From Casuarius casuarius (taxonomy: Eukaryota > Chordata > Aves > Casuariiformes > Casuariidae), in NCBI GenBank assembly GCA_003342895.1, contig PTFA01000274.1, positions 735,081 to 799,080 on the forward strand: 64,000 nucleotides of DNA. Reading direction: 5' to 3'. Below the pieces are notes generated by a model. It searched no databases. It saw only the letters and a list, made by a program, of their open reading frames with translations, and was not told the origin of the DNA. Numbering within the stretch: position 1 is the first letter of the stretch; every line of letters begins with the position of its first letter. Below, piece by piece: positions 1 to 13,600 of the stretch. The translations under genes and the position numbers were made by a program.

Positions 1-1979
1 TTACTCAGAGCTTAGAGCACAATAGAAACAGCACTATACTCAGGCACGCTGTTTTAGCACATTTGGATAAAAAGCCAGACACCCTTCCTACACCCCATTT
101 TTGAAAGAATAAAATGTACCCAAAACTCCAGAAGATATTGTAGATGCACTGCAGAATCACTTTGTCCGTTATTCTACTGCTTCATTATAGTCTCCAAAGG
201 GATATATTGATATTGAACCTCATGACTTTACAAATATATGAAAGGATAACAGAGAGATGATGTGAATGTATCTTTAAAAGTATAACAGTGAATTTACCCT
301 TTAGAAATGCATAAGGCTTTTAGAAATCAGAGTATTGAAAAGTAGTTCAGAAGCATCCGTTTTGCCCAAAGCATTCTCTTTAGAGCTACGCTGCTAACAT
401 TTCACAGGATTTGAGGCTTGTGACAAAATAAAAAGCTTAGTCTTTAGTTGTGCTCCAAAACAAAGCCATTAGGGTGACTAGAGAGTAAATCTAATTTAAT
501 CTGACACTTTCAGGTATGGTTTCTTGGGGCAATACTAGCACCAATTTACTATTACCAGGGACAAAGTTAAGGCAGAGTAAATTCAAGAGGACTGCTTATG
601 TGACTAAGGCTTCCCGGACAAGGCCTTTGCTGAAGGAGGGATGGAAAAGAATCCTCATTATTGGCAACTGATCAAGTTTAGCCACTAAAAATGACATACC
701 TACCAGACCATGCTGATTCCTCCTCCTAGAGAACAAAGATGGCTACAGAAATAGATTAAGCACATATCAGCATGCTACAGCTCCAGATTAAACTCAAGTG
801 ATCTTTAATAGCCACCGCCACCACTAGAAAGTAGGGTAAGCTGCATAGAGTAAGGTGTGCTGAATATACTCTATTCTGGCAGTTACTAACCAGAGAAACA
901 GTCCACATTCAACTTTCATATGTTTTATTAGAGATTCAACAAAAACAGGAAAGCACTGCTGAGAGAGAAGAGGCTTTGTGACTTTCAAATTGCCACCATT
1001 AACACCACACAGCATGACAGCATGCAACAGAATTACAGTAGTTCAAGCACCAGCCTCTGGGAGGGTCCATTAGCCTCATACTAGCCAGGTGTCTGATTTT
1101 GTCGCACTGAGGATTTGCTAAATCTGTCCCCAAATTAAGACTCACAAAGCTGAAAAGCCCCAAGACACATCCATATCTTCGCATTAAGCTAGTTCCAAGA
1201 GTTCTGACCAAAACAAGAAGTCAATCATTCTGTATATAAAACTTGCATTCGATTTTAACATATTCTGTCACATTAAGACTTGGAGCACACTTGACTTGTA
1301 AGGAGCACTGCCTGACATGATCACCTTTAGACTGACGAGGAAGGGATCACCAGTACCGTGCTAAGGATTTCTGAATCTCACCTGTGCTTTAAGCATGAAG
1401 GCACACAACAGCTATGCTGCTCTGCTTTAAAGGTAAGCTGTTTCAACCATTCCCCTAGTCAAAAACACAAGAAGATTCTTTTTTCCTATAACAGCAAACC
1501 TATTTGATATTTATCACTGGTGCATAAGCACCATTATACATATGGCTTCCCTCAGCAAAAGTTTGAGGTGTTCACCTTGCCCTGTTCCCACACAGGATGG
1601 GGAACGAGCTGTGCATAAGGCATCCACCTTCACAGTAACGCAGCTTTTCTCAGCAAGGCTTATCATCTTGGTCTCAGTTTTGTGATAACACCATTTATTC
1701 AAGGCAACACCAGAACAATTAGTTCAACTCTAAAAAGTAGAAATGAATCACACACCCCTCTTGAAAATAGTTGTACTTTCACACACAATATAAAGCAAAA
1801 ATTCATGCATGGAATAAGCCTTCACTCTACAGTTCCATACCAGTGACAAGTACTCTGGCTCCACAGAACTTCATAAAGCCTTGCGCACCACAGCAACAAG
1901 TCAAAATCACTAATTCTTGTAGGGATTTTGTTTTTAGCCTGCAGTTTAACTTAAATCATTTAAGTTCCACTGAAGGGGT

Positions 1980-2007
1980 GAAAAAAAAAAAAAAAAAAAA
2001 AAAAAAA
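1980..2007 (+). repeat. Poly-A tract (about 27 bases)
   Basis: This is an uninterrupted run of about 27 A bases following GAAGGGGTG. It could be the tail of a retroposed sequence or a simple mononucleotide repeat. I saw no recognisable retroposon body or target-site duplication beside it. Its length in the assembly may not be exact, since such runs are prone to sequencing error. Confidence 0.9.
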
Positions 2008-4234
2008 GTCAGTCAAATCACTTGACATGCTTATCACCTAATCAATGTCAAATCAAAACATTTTCCTCTGTTCTTCAAGTTATGAAATCAGAGAACAAAT
2101 TACCATAGCAAAGTCAGACTCTGCATATTAAAACCCAGGCCAAACTTTTTTTAAGCTATGCTTATCAAATGATTATAGCTCTCCAGATGTTAGAAGCAGA
2201 TTGAGAAACTGAGATTTAGATCACCATTTAAGATAACAACCCAAAAGTTCAGAATCATTTGGAAAAAGCCTTTTGGACGGCTCATTCAGCCTGATCACCT
2301 GTTTCCTATGTCTATGCTGCAGCACTGTAAGGATTTCTTTACTAAAGATGAGATCTTAATCAATTTAACCAACAGAAAAATGTTCCTGTTACTTCTCCAC
2401 AACTCATTTGTTCACTGCTAGTGTCTAGTAGGTGATTCTCTCCTCAGACCCTATGAGTACACCTGCATTTCTATCCCCCAAGGCCTACCAACTGCCCTTA
2501 GTCCCTTTAAAACCCACACTGCTATTTCCAAACCCCAAGCCTAAGCTGCATCTGCTAAAAGCTGTACATGTTATTCAGTGTGGCCACAACACNTCCAAAA
2601 ACGTGAATGTTCACATCAAAGCTTGGGCAAAGCTCCCTTGTATCTGTCTGGAATATGCCCTGCATACATTTGCTATAGCTGACTCAAATACAAGTGCAGT
2701 TACCAGTGAGTAAAACACCAAACTTCCAGCTCCCAAAGAATGGATATGACTTCAGTGGAAGAGCTGAAGAGTTTTGCCTCTTGACCCAATTAAAAACCAC
2801 ACAGTTTTCACAGAAAACTCTGTTAAAACTCCAAGTAACTAAAAATCAGAGTGAACTCACATGTGAACGTCTCCTGAACATAGTTTAAAAGTTCAGCTAT
2901 GATGTTTGTATCTCAGGCTAATCTTACTAGCAAACCTAAGACTGGTCGGAGGAAAAACAGAAGGGAAGACATCAGTGCCTCCCATCTTCTCCAAAGTTTG
3001 TCTGAAAACTAAACTACAGCTCAAATATTTTATGGATGCTAGTCTACTTACCTGTAATTCAAACGGAAGTACCATTACATTACAGAAGTTAATATCTAGG
3101 CTTTTATACCAACAGATTTCAAGATATTACACAAAGGAGGACCATCTCATTCTGATTTTACATGTGTCTTTTTTCAATCACTTTATAGGCTTCTGGCAGA
3201 ACCAGGAACATAAAAGGCCTATATAACCAGGATTTATATAAGGTCTGCACAAGGCATTTAGCATACAGAATCAAACTAAATCAGTTCATCCACATGCAAC
3301 ATGGGATCATTCCCCTCCCAACTGCTTAAAGGCACTCTCAAAGTCTTTGACAGATCTAAATTATCTCAAAATTTTAAATGATTCTCCATTGTCATATAAT
3401 CAGAATTCCTCCCAGTTAAGAAGAAAAATCACAACAGACTTTCAGGCCTTTCTTTTTGCCAAATCTAAATACTCCATGAGCTGGTTAACATTAGTATCAC
3501 GGGAAGCAAACAGCCTTCTACAGCCGGAGAAAAGTTTCCTAAATTACAATCAGTCTGCATTTATCATTTGCCTTCTGAACTGTATTCTCTTCAGAAACTC
3601 AAATTCCTAGGTCATGAGAATAGACTACTTTATCCAAAAGTTAAACCTTAAATCCAAGAACCAATCCAGCAATCCATATGGGGCCAAAAATCATGTTCCT
3701 GTTTAAGACGCATGATTTTCCCACTAGGAGAAATTAGCAATAACTTCAACCAGCAGAGAAATTCTTCACTTTTTTTAAGCAAAGGCTGATTTCTGTCCCA
3801 CGCTCTCCTGCCATATCCATAGCAGCATACCTGACATAAATTTAAGTTACCAACAGAAGAGTCAAGTGTTAATGCATGCTCATTAAGCAGATTCACTATT
3901 CCACTCCTCTCACGTTTTTCAAGGAACCATGGAGTTACCTCGTTCTTCCTGCTTGAAGGGTCACTTTAGTAACCAAGGCAATCAACTAAAAAGAAATCTG
4001 GTAAGACCAAAAACCACAAGATTTCAAGGGAGCATGCAGATCTACAGATCAATATCATACTGTGTCCACAGCAAGAGTTTTCCCACAGCTCACTCACTGA
4101 CAAAACAAGACACACTAACACAGCTAGCTTAGCTAATTGCCATCTAAGCCATAAGCCCATGTACTGGAGCCTCTACATGAAGCTTAAGTATTTGTGAAGA
4201 CAGAACCAGAATTCATGCAAGTCTCCAGCACTCC

Positions 4235-4290
4235 ACTGACGCCAACGGATATGCTGATTTACATCGCTGACTGATCCAGCCCTTAGGGGT
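4235..4290. repeat. Worn ancient amniote interspersed repeat
   Basis: The stretch around ATGCTGATTTACATC, preceded by a degraded match to a short GACTTCAATGG-like motif, resembles a very old repeat I have seen scattered in turtle, crocodile and bird genomes. In its usual form, a motif of the type GCTGATTTACACCAG is followed by a GATCTGGCCC-like end. Here the match ends in TGATCCAGCCCTTA. The family name is uncertain and the call rests on memory of the pattern. Confidence 0.4.
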
Positions 4291-5139
4291 TTTTTCCCCC
4301 CCCTCCACCCCAGCAAGAGCAATTCGGTCCGAGTTGTTTTCTGCCCCTGCTAAATTTACTGCTCAGTGACAGGCTGCGATTCTGACACTCATTATCCCTT
4401 AAACAGAAACCATTTCTCTCCTAAAGCAGCATTTCAAGAATCATAGATAATCTGTATCATTAAGTTCTAGCTACACTATTAAACACTCCAAATGAACTAG
4501 TTCCTAAATAAAAGCACAGCCAGTTTTCAGCACAATGCAACTGTGCACACAAAAGCTACAGAAGAACCACCCCTTTCATCTTTAGTCTAAATTAAACAGC
4601 AGCGTAAAGTAAAGGAAGACCAGCCCCAGCCCAGGCTTTGGCAAACAACCCTCAGATGTAACACCAGCTTTACACAAGCCACATAAATACAAGGCACAGA
4701 AGTCATGCAGATAAAGCACACATCCAAAAATCACTCAAAATGCAGAGCGCTACTTCTAGTTCCGTCAGAAAGCTAAATGCGTTTTGACAGCAGACCTTAA
4801 TTTGCCAATCAGGATTCACTATGATAAGCACTACCATTTCAAGAATTGATTTTGCAAACCAGACAATAGAAGAGAACTCTTGCCTGAACGAAGAATGGGT
4901 CAATAAGTCTGTAACATGAAAATTCAAGGGCACCACGCCATTCTTAAAATACAGAGAACATTTCTTCTCTCCACACTGGAGAAGTAAATACTGCTGAACA
5001 CTATCATTTCATTGATACATGCTCATCACAAGGGAATCGGTCTTGATTCAAGAAGTCCACACAGGAAATGCATCACTCTTTGGGTAAGGGTTAAGCACAC
5101 TTGCTATTAGGAGTTGCATCATATTTCCAATAAATTTAC

Positions 5140-5182
5140 CTGCCTTTCAATCTTCACCCATTTAACTTTAGGCATTTGTCTA
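5140..5182 (-). other. Candidate minus-strand exon (43 nt)
   Basis: On the minus strand a pyrimidine-rich tract ending TCTTAATCTAG precedes a 43-base segment, which is followed by the donor CAG|GTAAAT. One frame is open across it and reads RQMPKVKWVKIERQ, starting after one base of a split codon and ending on a codon boundary. A frame this short can be open by chance. The composition is gene-like, but no protein family was recognised. The support is the pair of splice signals and the agreement in strand with other strong donors to the right. Confidence 0.25.
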
Positions 5183-7576
5183 CTAGATTAAGACCAGAGC
5201 TCTATTTACTGATCAGCACTACAGAACTCGCACACATATATTGTTAGTCTTCCTTCCTGCAAGGAATGTCAACTTAAAGAGTTCAAAGAATGTATTTGTC
5301 AGCAGCTAAAATACACTGGCTTGAAAAGCAGCTGAATAAAACTTGGCCATGGTGTTCCAGTATTAAATACCTCTTGCCAAGTAAATTCCAATGAATAACA
5401 CTGAGCTGCTGTGAAAGAGATGGGCCCTGATTCAACTGCCTTACAACTTGTGCATACTGCTGAGAAAGTGCACTAGCCCTCATTTTCAACACAATACTGG
5501 GTTATTATTCCCCCCTTCCCCCCCACACACACCATGAAAGTGTGCTTTTGGCACAAAAATTCAAATTTTCTTTGAAAAAAAGACAAGCAGAAAGATATAC
5601 GTATACACACATTCAGAATTGTCACTGCAATATCTCTGGACTTCTATATTCCCTAAGGCATGTCTAAATTAAACTGCCAAATTAAATCTCTCATGATTTA
5701 CTATGGCAAAATATAACAGTATCACACCACAGCAGCTCAGCAAAAGGGACATCTTAATATCTCATAGGAGTTACAGTGCTTAGCCAGCAAACTTGGCCAC
5801 TGAAGAATATTTCCAAGCAACTAAACTACAGTGGACATGAAAGAACCACCGGAGCATTTAAGTTTAGCATGTTTGTTTTCAGACTGAAGGGGGGNTTTTT
5901 TCCACTCTATTTTAACTTTTCTGCCAAAGCCTAAGTTGGAAAATATCACACATTTCTAACCAAGAAATCCCAAGCATCTGGGCAGTCACTTATTTGATCT
6001 GAAGACTGCTTTGAGCAATCTCTTGGCTCAGAAAAAGAGTACTACGTATTCAAAAAAAAATCATACAAGAATCATGAACTAAGCTAGTATCTGCTTCTTC
6101 GTTTCTTCTGAAAGCATCTGGGTGCTATTACCACAAATGCATCGCGTTTCACTTTTTAGCATATTTATTACGCACTAAGCTAAGTGTTTTTGACTCACTT
6201 TCATTTCTATAGAATGGAGGAAAGCCAAGTGATTTCAAAGACATACAGGACTTTGGAGCTGTAATATGCAGATGAACTTTTGATTAAAGTAACCCAAATT
6301 AAAGCCAGAAAAACTGTTCTTCCTACTTCAGGGTGAATATATAAATAACTTCAGCTGTCTTAAAACAACTTAATAAAATAGTATCAGGATAGACAATTTA
6401 TCCAGCAATTTCACATGGGTAATAGCCACTAATTCCACTGAGCACAGCAGCATAGAATAAAATCATACTACTTCCAGGCAGATTGGTGATCTGCTCCCTC
6501 AGCAATACCAACAGTAATTTCTAATACAAGTAACCAATCTCCCAGTATTAGTGACTGAGCATTAAAAGGTCACAGGGCAAAAGAAACAGGGTCCTTCGAA
6601 GCTATTCGTTCCCTAGGAGAGAGAACCAAGATCTTTACAAATAGCAGTAAAGCTGGAACAGCTCAATTACTGCATCTGCTGGTACTGAAAGCAAATATGT
6701 GCCAGAGGCATATCAAAGAGCAACGACAGTGGCACATAAATGAAGAAATTAATTCCAAAGCGTAATGAAATTCAGATGGAATTACATATCATATCCACAA
6801 GAAAACCAAGACTTCAATGCAAGCAATACCGTGGCAATGACAACCAAAAGGATTTGGCCTTCAATTAGCACCTTTCAGACAGTAGATGAACTGAAAGTAG
6901 CTGGTGCTCTTACTACAGCATCAACCCACAGAGCAGCAGCCCACACCAGATCACAAGAGCCACATCACAGGCCCAGGTGTGCTCACAAGTTCTTCAATGA
7001 GCTTGGGTACAATTGCCTGCTTATACAGTAAGTCACATTGCGCACAACTGTTTCAAACACAGGTCTTCCCCTTCTCCCCCCTCCCCCCAAGTCCTTTCTT
7101 TAATTCAGTCCAGGATGGCAAATTTGACCAGTTCTACTCCTCAGCCTGATAAAATTAGCAGACAATTAATGCAAATTTCTTGAAATGTTTATCAGAAAGC
7201 TATACCAGAGAAGAGTAATACTGAACAGTGGTAGGTGGTAACAGACACCAAAAGACTGGAGCACAGATTAATAGATGAGTGAGGCCGCAATCCTGCAGAT
7301 AAATGTGGATTAGCAATAACTCAGAGTCCTTTTATCATACATTTCTCCAAATATCACCAGAAAATGGAGAAACAAAGAAAAGGGTCAAAAGAAAAGTGTA
7401 AAATTAATGAATGATGGGGAATAGGAAGACAAGACTCTGGGCCTTAGAATGAAAAAAGGTCTTGGTAAAAGCTTTTCCTGACACTGTAGGGAAACGAACT
7501 AATACAGCAAAAGGAGAGTGAAGCAGCAGGGGATTGTGCCAGGAATTTAGCACGGGCTCTGACTTACATAACTTAC

Positions 7577-7610
7577 CTGGTCTCAAGTGTCTCCAAATAA
7601 GCAATGACTC
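7577..7610 (-). other. Candidate minus-strand exon (34 nt), perfect donor
   Basis: The segment ends at a perfect consensus donor, CAG|GTAAGT, on the minus strand and begins after CAAATCTTTCTAG, an acceptable acceptor. Two frames are open; one reads VIAYLETLET and the other ESLLIWRHLRP. The exon is too short for the translation to be informative. The consensus donor is the main evidence. It could equally be a noncoding-RNA exon or an unused pseudo-exon. Confidence 0.3.
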
Positions 7611-10600
7611 CTAGAAAGATTTGCTAGGAGGTCTGCTAAGCTTGAATCTCAAGTCCTTCAAACTGGTGTTGAAATTCCAGTGAGCCTAGACCAAGTCTGG
7701 TTGCAAACAGAAATGGATTTACTCAGGAAGTTTAGAAAGTCATATGCCCTGAAGCCATATAAACTGTTATTCATGCCACAGAAGCACTAAAGAGCCCCGG
7801 ACACCAACCACAACCAGTTTGCGCTCTATGTAGACCCTACTCATAAGAACTTTTAAGTAGAGATACACAATTGTAATAAGCAACAGTAAGTCACACCCTT
7901 AGCTAATCAACTGGATCAGACTGCTGGATCAGTGAGGATCGACTAGATCTGGAAGGAGACAGACTATTTTAAGCATGACAATGTTTTCTACCTCACCCAA
8001 AGTACCCACCTATTCAGCAATTTTTACTAGAGCTTGACAAAGAGACCGATGAGGGCCATTAAATGAAACTCGGTATGAACAAATTGACAATGGTCAGCAG
8101 TCAGAGGGCAAAGTAATCCTTTTACTTCTAAACTTGTCTCATTGATTTATAATAAACAACAGAATCTCATTACAGCATTTCATTTTTAAAGAGAGACACC
8201 AAGTTAAAACTCACTTTGAAATCTCATCTTTTTGGGCAAGTCCATGTGTACTAGCTAGATCCGTCTTTAGTCAACAAATACCTTTACCAACCAGCGCGCT
8301 ACTCAAACTCACTGTTGCATGAAATCTATCAGTCATCACCAGAACAGTAAAAAAACAGAAAACAAAGCACAACAGGAAATGGTATCCTCAAGCCAGAAAT
8401 AAACCAGTCTGCCACAACAGCCTGATGTGACAACAATGCCAAAGCAGACCAGCACTTTAGGATCTTAGACTACAGCGGGTTAGGGGAACGCCAGGGTAAA
8501 TGCTTTTCCTTAGTTTTAAGTTTCCCTTCCCAACAAAAGACAAGCAGAGTTTTGCCAGCACAACTCTGCTACAGCCAAAAAAAGCAGTCACTTTCTTCCT
8601 GACATCCTGATCACTCTCTTCCCTCTGTTCTTTTCCTAGCAGAAACATTTATGTGGCTAGGCAGCGAACCAAATCAGGAGACCGATCCAATGCAAGGGAG
8701 GGACTGGCATGCAAATAGCCTACCCAGCAGATACCAATTTAACAAAAGCATAAACTGCTTGGGTTAGTACAGCTGAGAGAACTCCCCACAGCTGTCCAAC
8801 CCATCTCCACAGCACAGATCAGACCCTGTTTTACCTTGAAATTCCAACAGTGGAAATTGCCATTCAATAAGCTGGTTCACAAGGCTGTGCGCAAGCGGCT
8901 CTCCGGTCCACACGGCTGGGTTAGAGCTGACTGCTGGAGGGCATAACTCCCTGCAGCTATCCCAAACTAAGCTACTCCCAGTCACCTATCAGAGCCTAAA
9001 GTATACTGGGACTACTCCCACCCCTTCCACTCCAGTGACAGCCTTGAAAAGGAAGTAAATTGCATTTGTATCAACTTGAACATGACTTGACACAGCCAGA
9101 TTCCAGCAGCAGCAAGGAGAAAGACAGTGAGATAGGTCTGATTTATAACAAGAACTGCAGTCTTACTGGTGTCCTGTTAGATTCACGCCCAATACACATT
9201 ATCCTTGTAAAGAGGATAAAGAAGCCAGGTTCTCAAAGAACATGACAACAAAGTAGTATACATTTCTACTACAGTTGCATACAGAAAACAAAATAAGACA
9301 CCCTGCTTTTCTTTGAAGGGTAGAGTCCTCTCAATTCAAAGAGGGAAAAGAAAAAAGCTGTCTGGAAACAGTTATGCACATTTCCTTGGTGGCATGGAGG
9401 TGGAAGAAATGACATTAAGGTCATTTTGCAAGACCTTGAATATTTTAAATTCAAAATGTACCATATTTATTCCAGCCAGCTCTATACTATTTCCATCCAA
9501 GTAATTTGCATTCTGGCTATGTCATGGGGGCAGTTATGAGTCAGCTAAGCTAATATAATAACTATCAGAAAATGGTCCTGCATTATTCATGTTAATTATG
9601 CTGAACCAAACACTATGGACAGGAAAATGTATTTTCCATTGAAATATTCTTTGCTTCATAGAGATTAAGAACTGATTAGACCACATTTAAGATAAAACCT
9701 TCAGACAACAAGGATGTCAAATATGCACGTGCCGAGGCAAAGAACAGAATTTCCGCTCCCAAATTTTTGTTACCTTCAGCTGGAATATCTACGATGTGTA
9801 GATTTTATTTCTCCACAAACAGCGAAAATAAAGAACAAAGGGCAGTGCCCTGAATTAGCAGCACACTCAACATTCACAGATGCCTGGAACATGCAAAGAA
9901 AGCATCTGCTTAGCAAATATTAACAGGAACAGTTTTCCTGGCTTACCTCCACACCAGTCAGTCTATTTTTGACTTCCGGGTAAAAAGAGAAAAGGGAAAA
10001 ACACGCACATACACATTGGCCTTCTCATGAGTAGTCTTGTTAAATATCCCATCCCACACCATAATACAAATACAACGCCTATACCTTTTTCCGGTTCTGG
10101 AATTTAAACAAACTGAACCAGCACAAGCCAAGTTGGTATTACCTGCAACTGTACCTCAGCTTTATCAGTGAAACTCTATCTGAAGAAGAGCAACCCCATA
10201 GTATTTCCTACACCAGTTTGTTTATTCACCCATCCTTCCCGCACTTAGAACATGCTCTGACAGCAGCCAATACCAAAAAACAAAACCAATACCCATTCCA
10301 CTGCAGACAGGTGAAAGACTACTTCCCTGCTTTCCCTCTCGCCCCAGTGTCTAGCAATTACAAAGGTTTAATACACCTTGCCATGCCTTATATTCATTAA
10401 ATGTTATTGACTCTGTATTTTGATGTCAGGTCTCAGTTTCGCAAAACTAAAATTGCAAGAGAAAATCCTGAAGTAAAGACAACTGAGAAGGCCCGTGTCA
10501 AACATTTTCCAGACTTGCATGCATTGCCAATAATTGTTAAAAACACTGTCACTAGATGGCAGTCGAGAACATGCAGTCAATATCCCAATGGTAACAAAAT

Positions 10601-13600
10601 TTACAGCTTCCTCTATGCAGCTTTTTTGAATGAACTTAGCAGTACATTTTTACTTTTAACAGACAAATTAATTGAGCTGCCTTGGCTGCCTGCACTCCCA
10701 GAGATTCTCCTTTGAATTGCCAAAGCTTTTATAAAACTAGTCTAGTCTAGTTGCAAGAATGCCAGCTCATCTATGAGACAACACTTACTGTCATCAGATT
10801 ATTACAAGGGCAACCTTTCTGGAACAGCGAGAATGGCAAATCACAGGCCAATGAAGACATGGGAAGAGAAGGGAAGAGAGGAAGTCAGGGATTTAAAATA
10901 CCTTGAATTTCACAACTAACAAACCTCAGTGAAAGAGCTGACTAACAAATACTTAAGCACAGGGGTCAGAGGTAGAGCTAATTTTATTTCCAAAAAGCTG
11001 AAGGAGGTTATGCTCTTTCACACCAGTCTATCAACAGTGAATAAAACAATGAAATATTTTCAAAGTCAGCCAGTTGACATCCATTTTGCACCACAGATCG
11101 TCAGGAACTCTCTAGAACTCGCAAGCATACCACTGCATTCCTGAAGATGTCTAACAAGATTATTACCTCCCATTGTATGTGGAAACCTGAACATAACCAC
11201 TAGCAGACACACTCCGCTGCAAATACAGATGCTTGATCNAGTTGGAACCTGTAGTTACTAAAGAGATTGATAGTCTGAAGGCACTTAACCTTAAAGGGCA
11301 GAGTAATAATACTTAGCCTTTATTACAGTAAATCAAAAGGTACTTCCCACATAATTACTGGAAGTTTTGCGTAATTAGAATCATTGTTACTAGGAAGTTT
11401 ACTAGATATGCATGGATCCATAAGCATAACAGAATCCAGAGAATTTGACACCATGGGCCAACAAGATAGGGCGTACCGATGCCTTCAGAGAGGTTAGAAA
11501 CGTTTTTTGAAACAGAAGTGCTAACATGCATGCTTAGTACCTGCACCATCTGTAGTCTGATGCAACACAAAACAGGCAAGAAAGTAGAGAGATCTGCGGT
11601 TTAGACCTTGATTCAAGAAGCCTTGTAAGCATGTGTTGTCCTGTGGATTTCACTGAGGAAACCTGCAAAACCAGGCTCAGCATATGCTCACTTTTCTCCA
11701 AGTTCTAATGCATATCTATTTTTCTCATTTTTCAGAACAGAATCTGCCAAGGCTTTTGGGCAAGCGGGCCATTCCAAGTGCAGCAAACAGTATCTGTTTT
11801 TAAGAGATGAAAACAGACAAAAGAAAGCTCAATATAAGAATGAATACACGATTAAATTGACACAGGTACAAAAAAGCAACAGCCTGTGACTACATCTGTT
11901 AGCTTCTACAGTGACCATTTTTACCTTTAGAGGAAATAGCTTTACCCAAAGCGACAATTTTTAACAGTCAGGCTTGCTGCTACTTTCCCCCATTAATTAC
12001 TGCAACCACCTAGCTGGGCCTCACTTAGTATCTTGACCCTTGCTAGAGAATGATACTAGTTTATACCTACTGCCTCTTCTCTGTGCACCATCATACCTGT
12101 ACATCATGACACCTATTTACATCATTCAAACAAATAACCCTCCTCAAACAAGAAAAAAATCCCATCTAAATGACAATGAGTTTACTATAAGAAACTATAA
12201 ATCAATCTTTGGGTACTGATGGCAGTTAAGAACTGCAAAAAACAAACAAACAAGCTGTACTTCAATCTCAGTTCCCAGTTTCCAAAGACTAAGTTCATTG
12301 CATCTGTCTTCACTCATTCTCTCTATAATTCTCATTTAACAGCAATAACAGTTTTCCCCAGAGGTGTCGTTTATTGTTACAAGCTTCATTTTTAAGCTGA
12401 TCTGAGCACAAAATTTTTCCAAAACAGGAAGATTTCTGTTTTGTTTTTTAAAAAGCAAGTTTAACTTAAACTTCTAAATAAATCACTCAAGGCTTTAAAA
12501 CAAATTGGACTTGGATATCCAGCCCCAATTCTCCACCTGCATTTCTGAAACATCTCAGGCTTCCTTTACTTCCTCTGTATTTCCTTTTGTTATTTACAAA
12601 ATGGGAAGTCACACTTAAGGGTTTTTTTTTTTGCTTTAAAAAAAAAACCTCCCACAGATNACAAGCAACATTATATATACACCAACAAGAGACAAGGAAA
12701 GAGCATAGAGTTCCAACCCTAACGCCAAACTGACAGGCATTCAAGCCCCGCATTCATTTCTCCTTTTAGAGCTGACACTCACTTCTGTAGACTTTAAAGT
12801 CTTCAGTACGCCCTTCAAATAAGGTTTAAAGTGGCAGGCCAGAGATTAATACGGCCCTGAGCTGGGCATCCCCACGGAGGTTGAGTTACACCCACAGAGA
12901 AATGGCTACATGCATTTAATTTACATCTCACTTAATACTTTCTCCAACTTTCACAAAGTGTTTCCTGAGTACTTCCACCTCACCAATTCCCCACATATTA
13001 CTTGTCCTTATACTACACCACACTGCCAACAGTGGGAGTGTGAGCCTGTCACAGCAAAACTCCGTACTATGAGCTTCAGTCTTTGAAGAGGTTCATTTCG
13101 GTATCAAACTTGCTCATGTATATACATTACAGTTCACAGTACACTTATCCAGCTGGGCCCAGATCTCACAAACCTATTGATTCTACCAGAGTTTAATGGA
13201 TAAATACTAATAGTATTTATTTGCCCAGAAAACTGGCAGTGTGTAATCTCCCTCTTGCAACAGTATGACTATGTAAACACATGACTACTACTGGCAGCGA
13301 TTTTGAGGTAAAACACACTTCTTGACCTCTCTGCGTTTCATTGTTGGCTGACCATTTTCACATTACAGTAAGCACTGCAGCGCATTATCCCTATGAAATT
13401 GAAAAATACATACATACAAGTTGCAGAAATACTGCAATCTGGAAAGCCCAACAGCATTTTGAAAAAGTAAGCTTCATCACAGGAGACAAAGATGAGATGT
13501 GACGATTACTGCAGAGTCATCTATTACAAGGGATGCTCAACAACCTAAAAATGTCAGCTCTTGTCATGTTACTGACACTGCTGGTGATTTTAATTGTCTT

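Larger units (their letters stand above)
1..7576. other. AT-rich intron-like DNA, no gene recognised
   Basis: This stretch is AT-rich and CpG-poor, with stops in every frame at the spacing expected by chance. The + strand has visibly more A than T and more C than G, the composition seen on the non-sense strand of transcribed vertebrate DNA, so it reads as intron of a minus-strand transcript. It holds a pure A tract near 1980, an old repeat near 4240 and two candidate minus-strand splice donors (3051/3052 and 5139/5140), listed separately. No open frame here resembles a known protein. I cannot exclude distal enhancers or small RNAs. Confidence 0.6.

Noticed and set aside
2862..2916. Minus-strand segment reading NIIAELLNYVQETFT before a GTGAGT donor
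   Set aside because: The only acceptor that keeps the frame open is CTGAG, which is unfavourable and has no pyrimidine tract.
3053..3096. Exon candidate ending at a perfect minus donor at 3052 (open reading INFCNVMVLPFELQ)
   Set aside because: The donor is convincing but no acceptor gives a phase compatible with the neighbouring candidates, so only the donor is retained as evidence.
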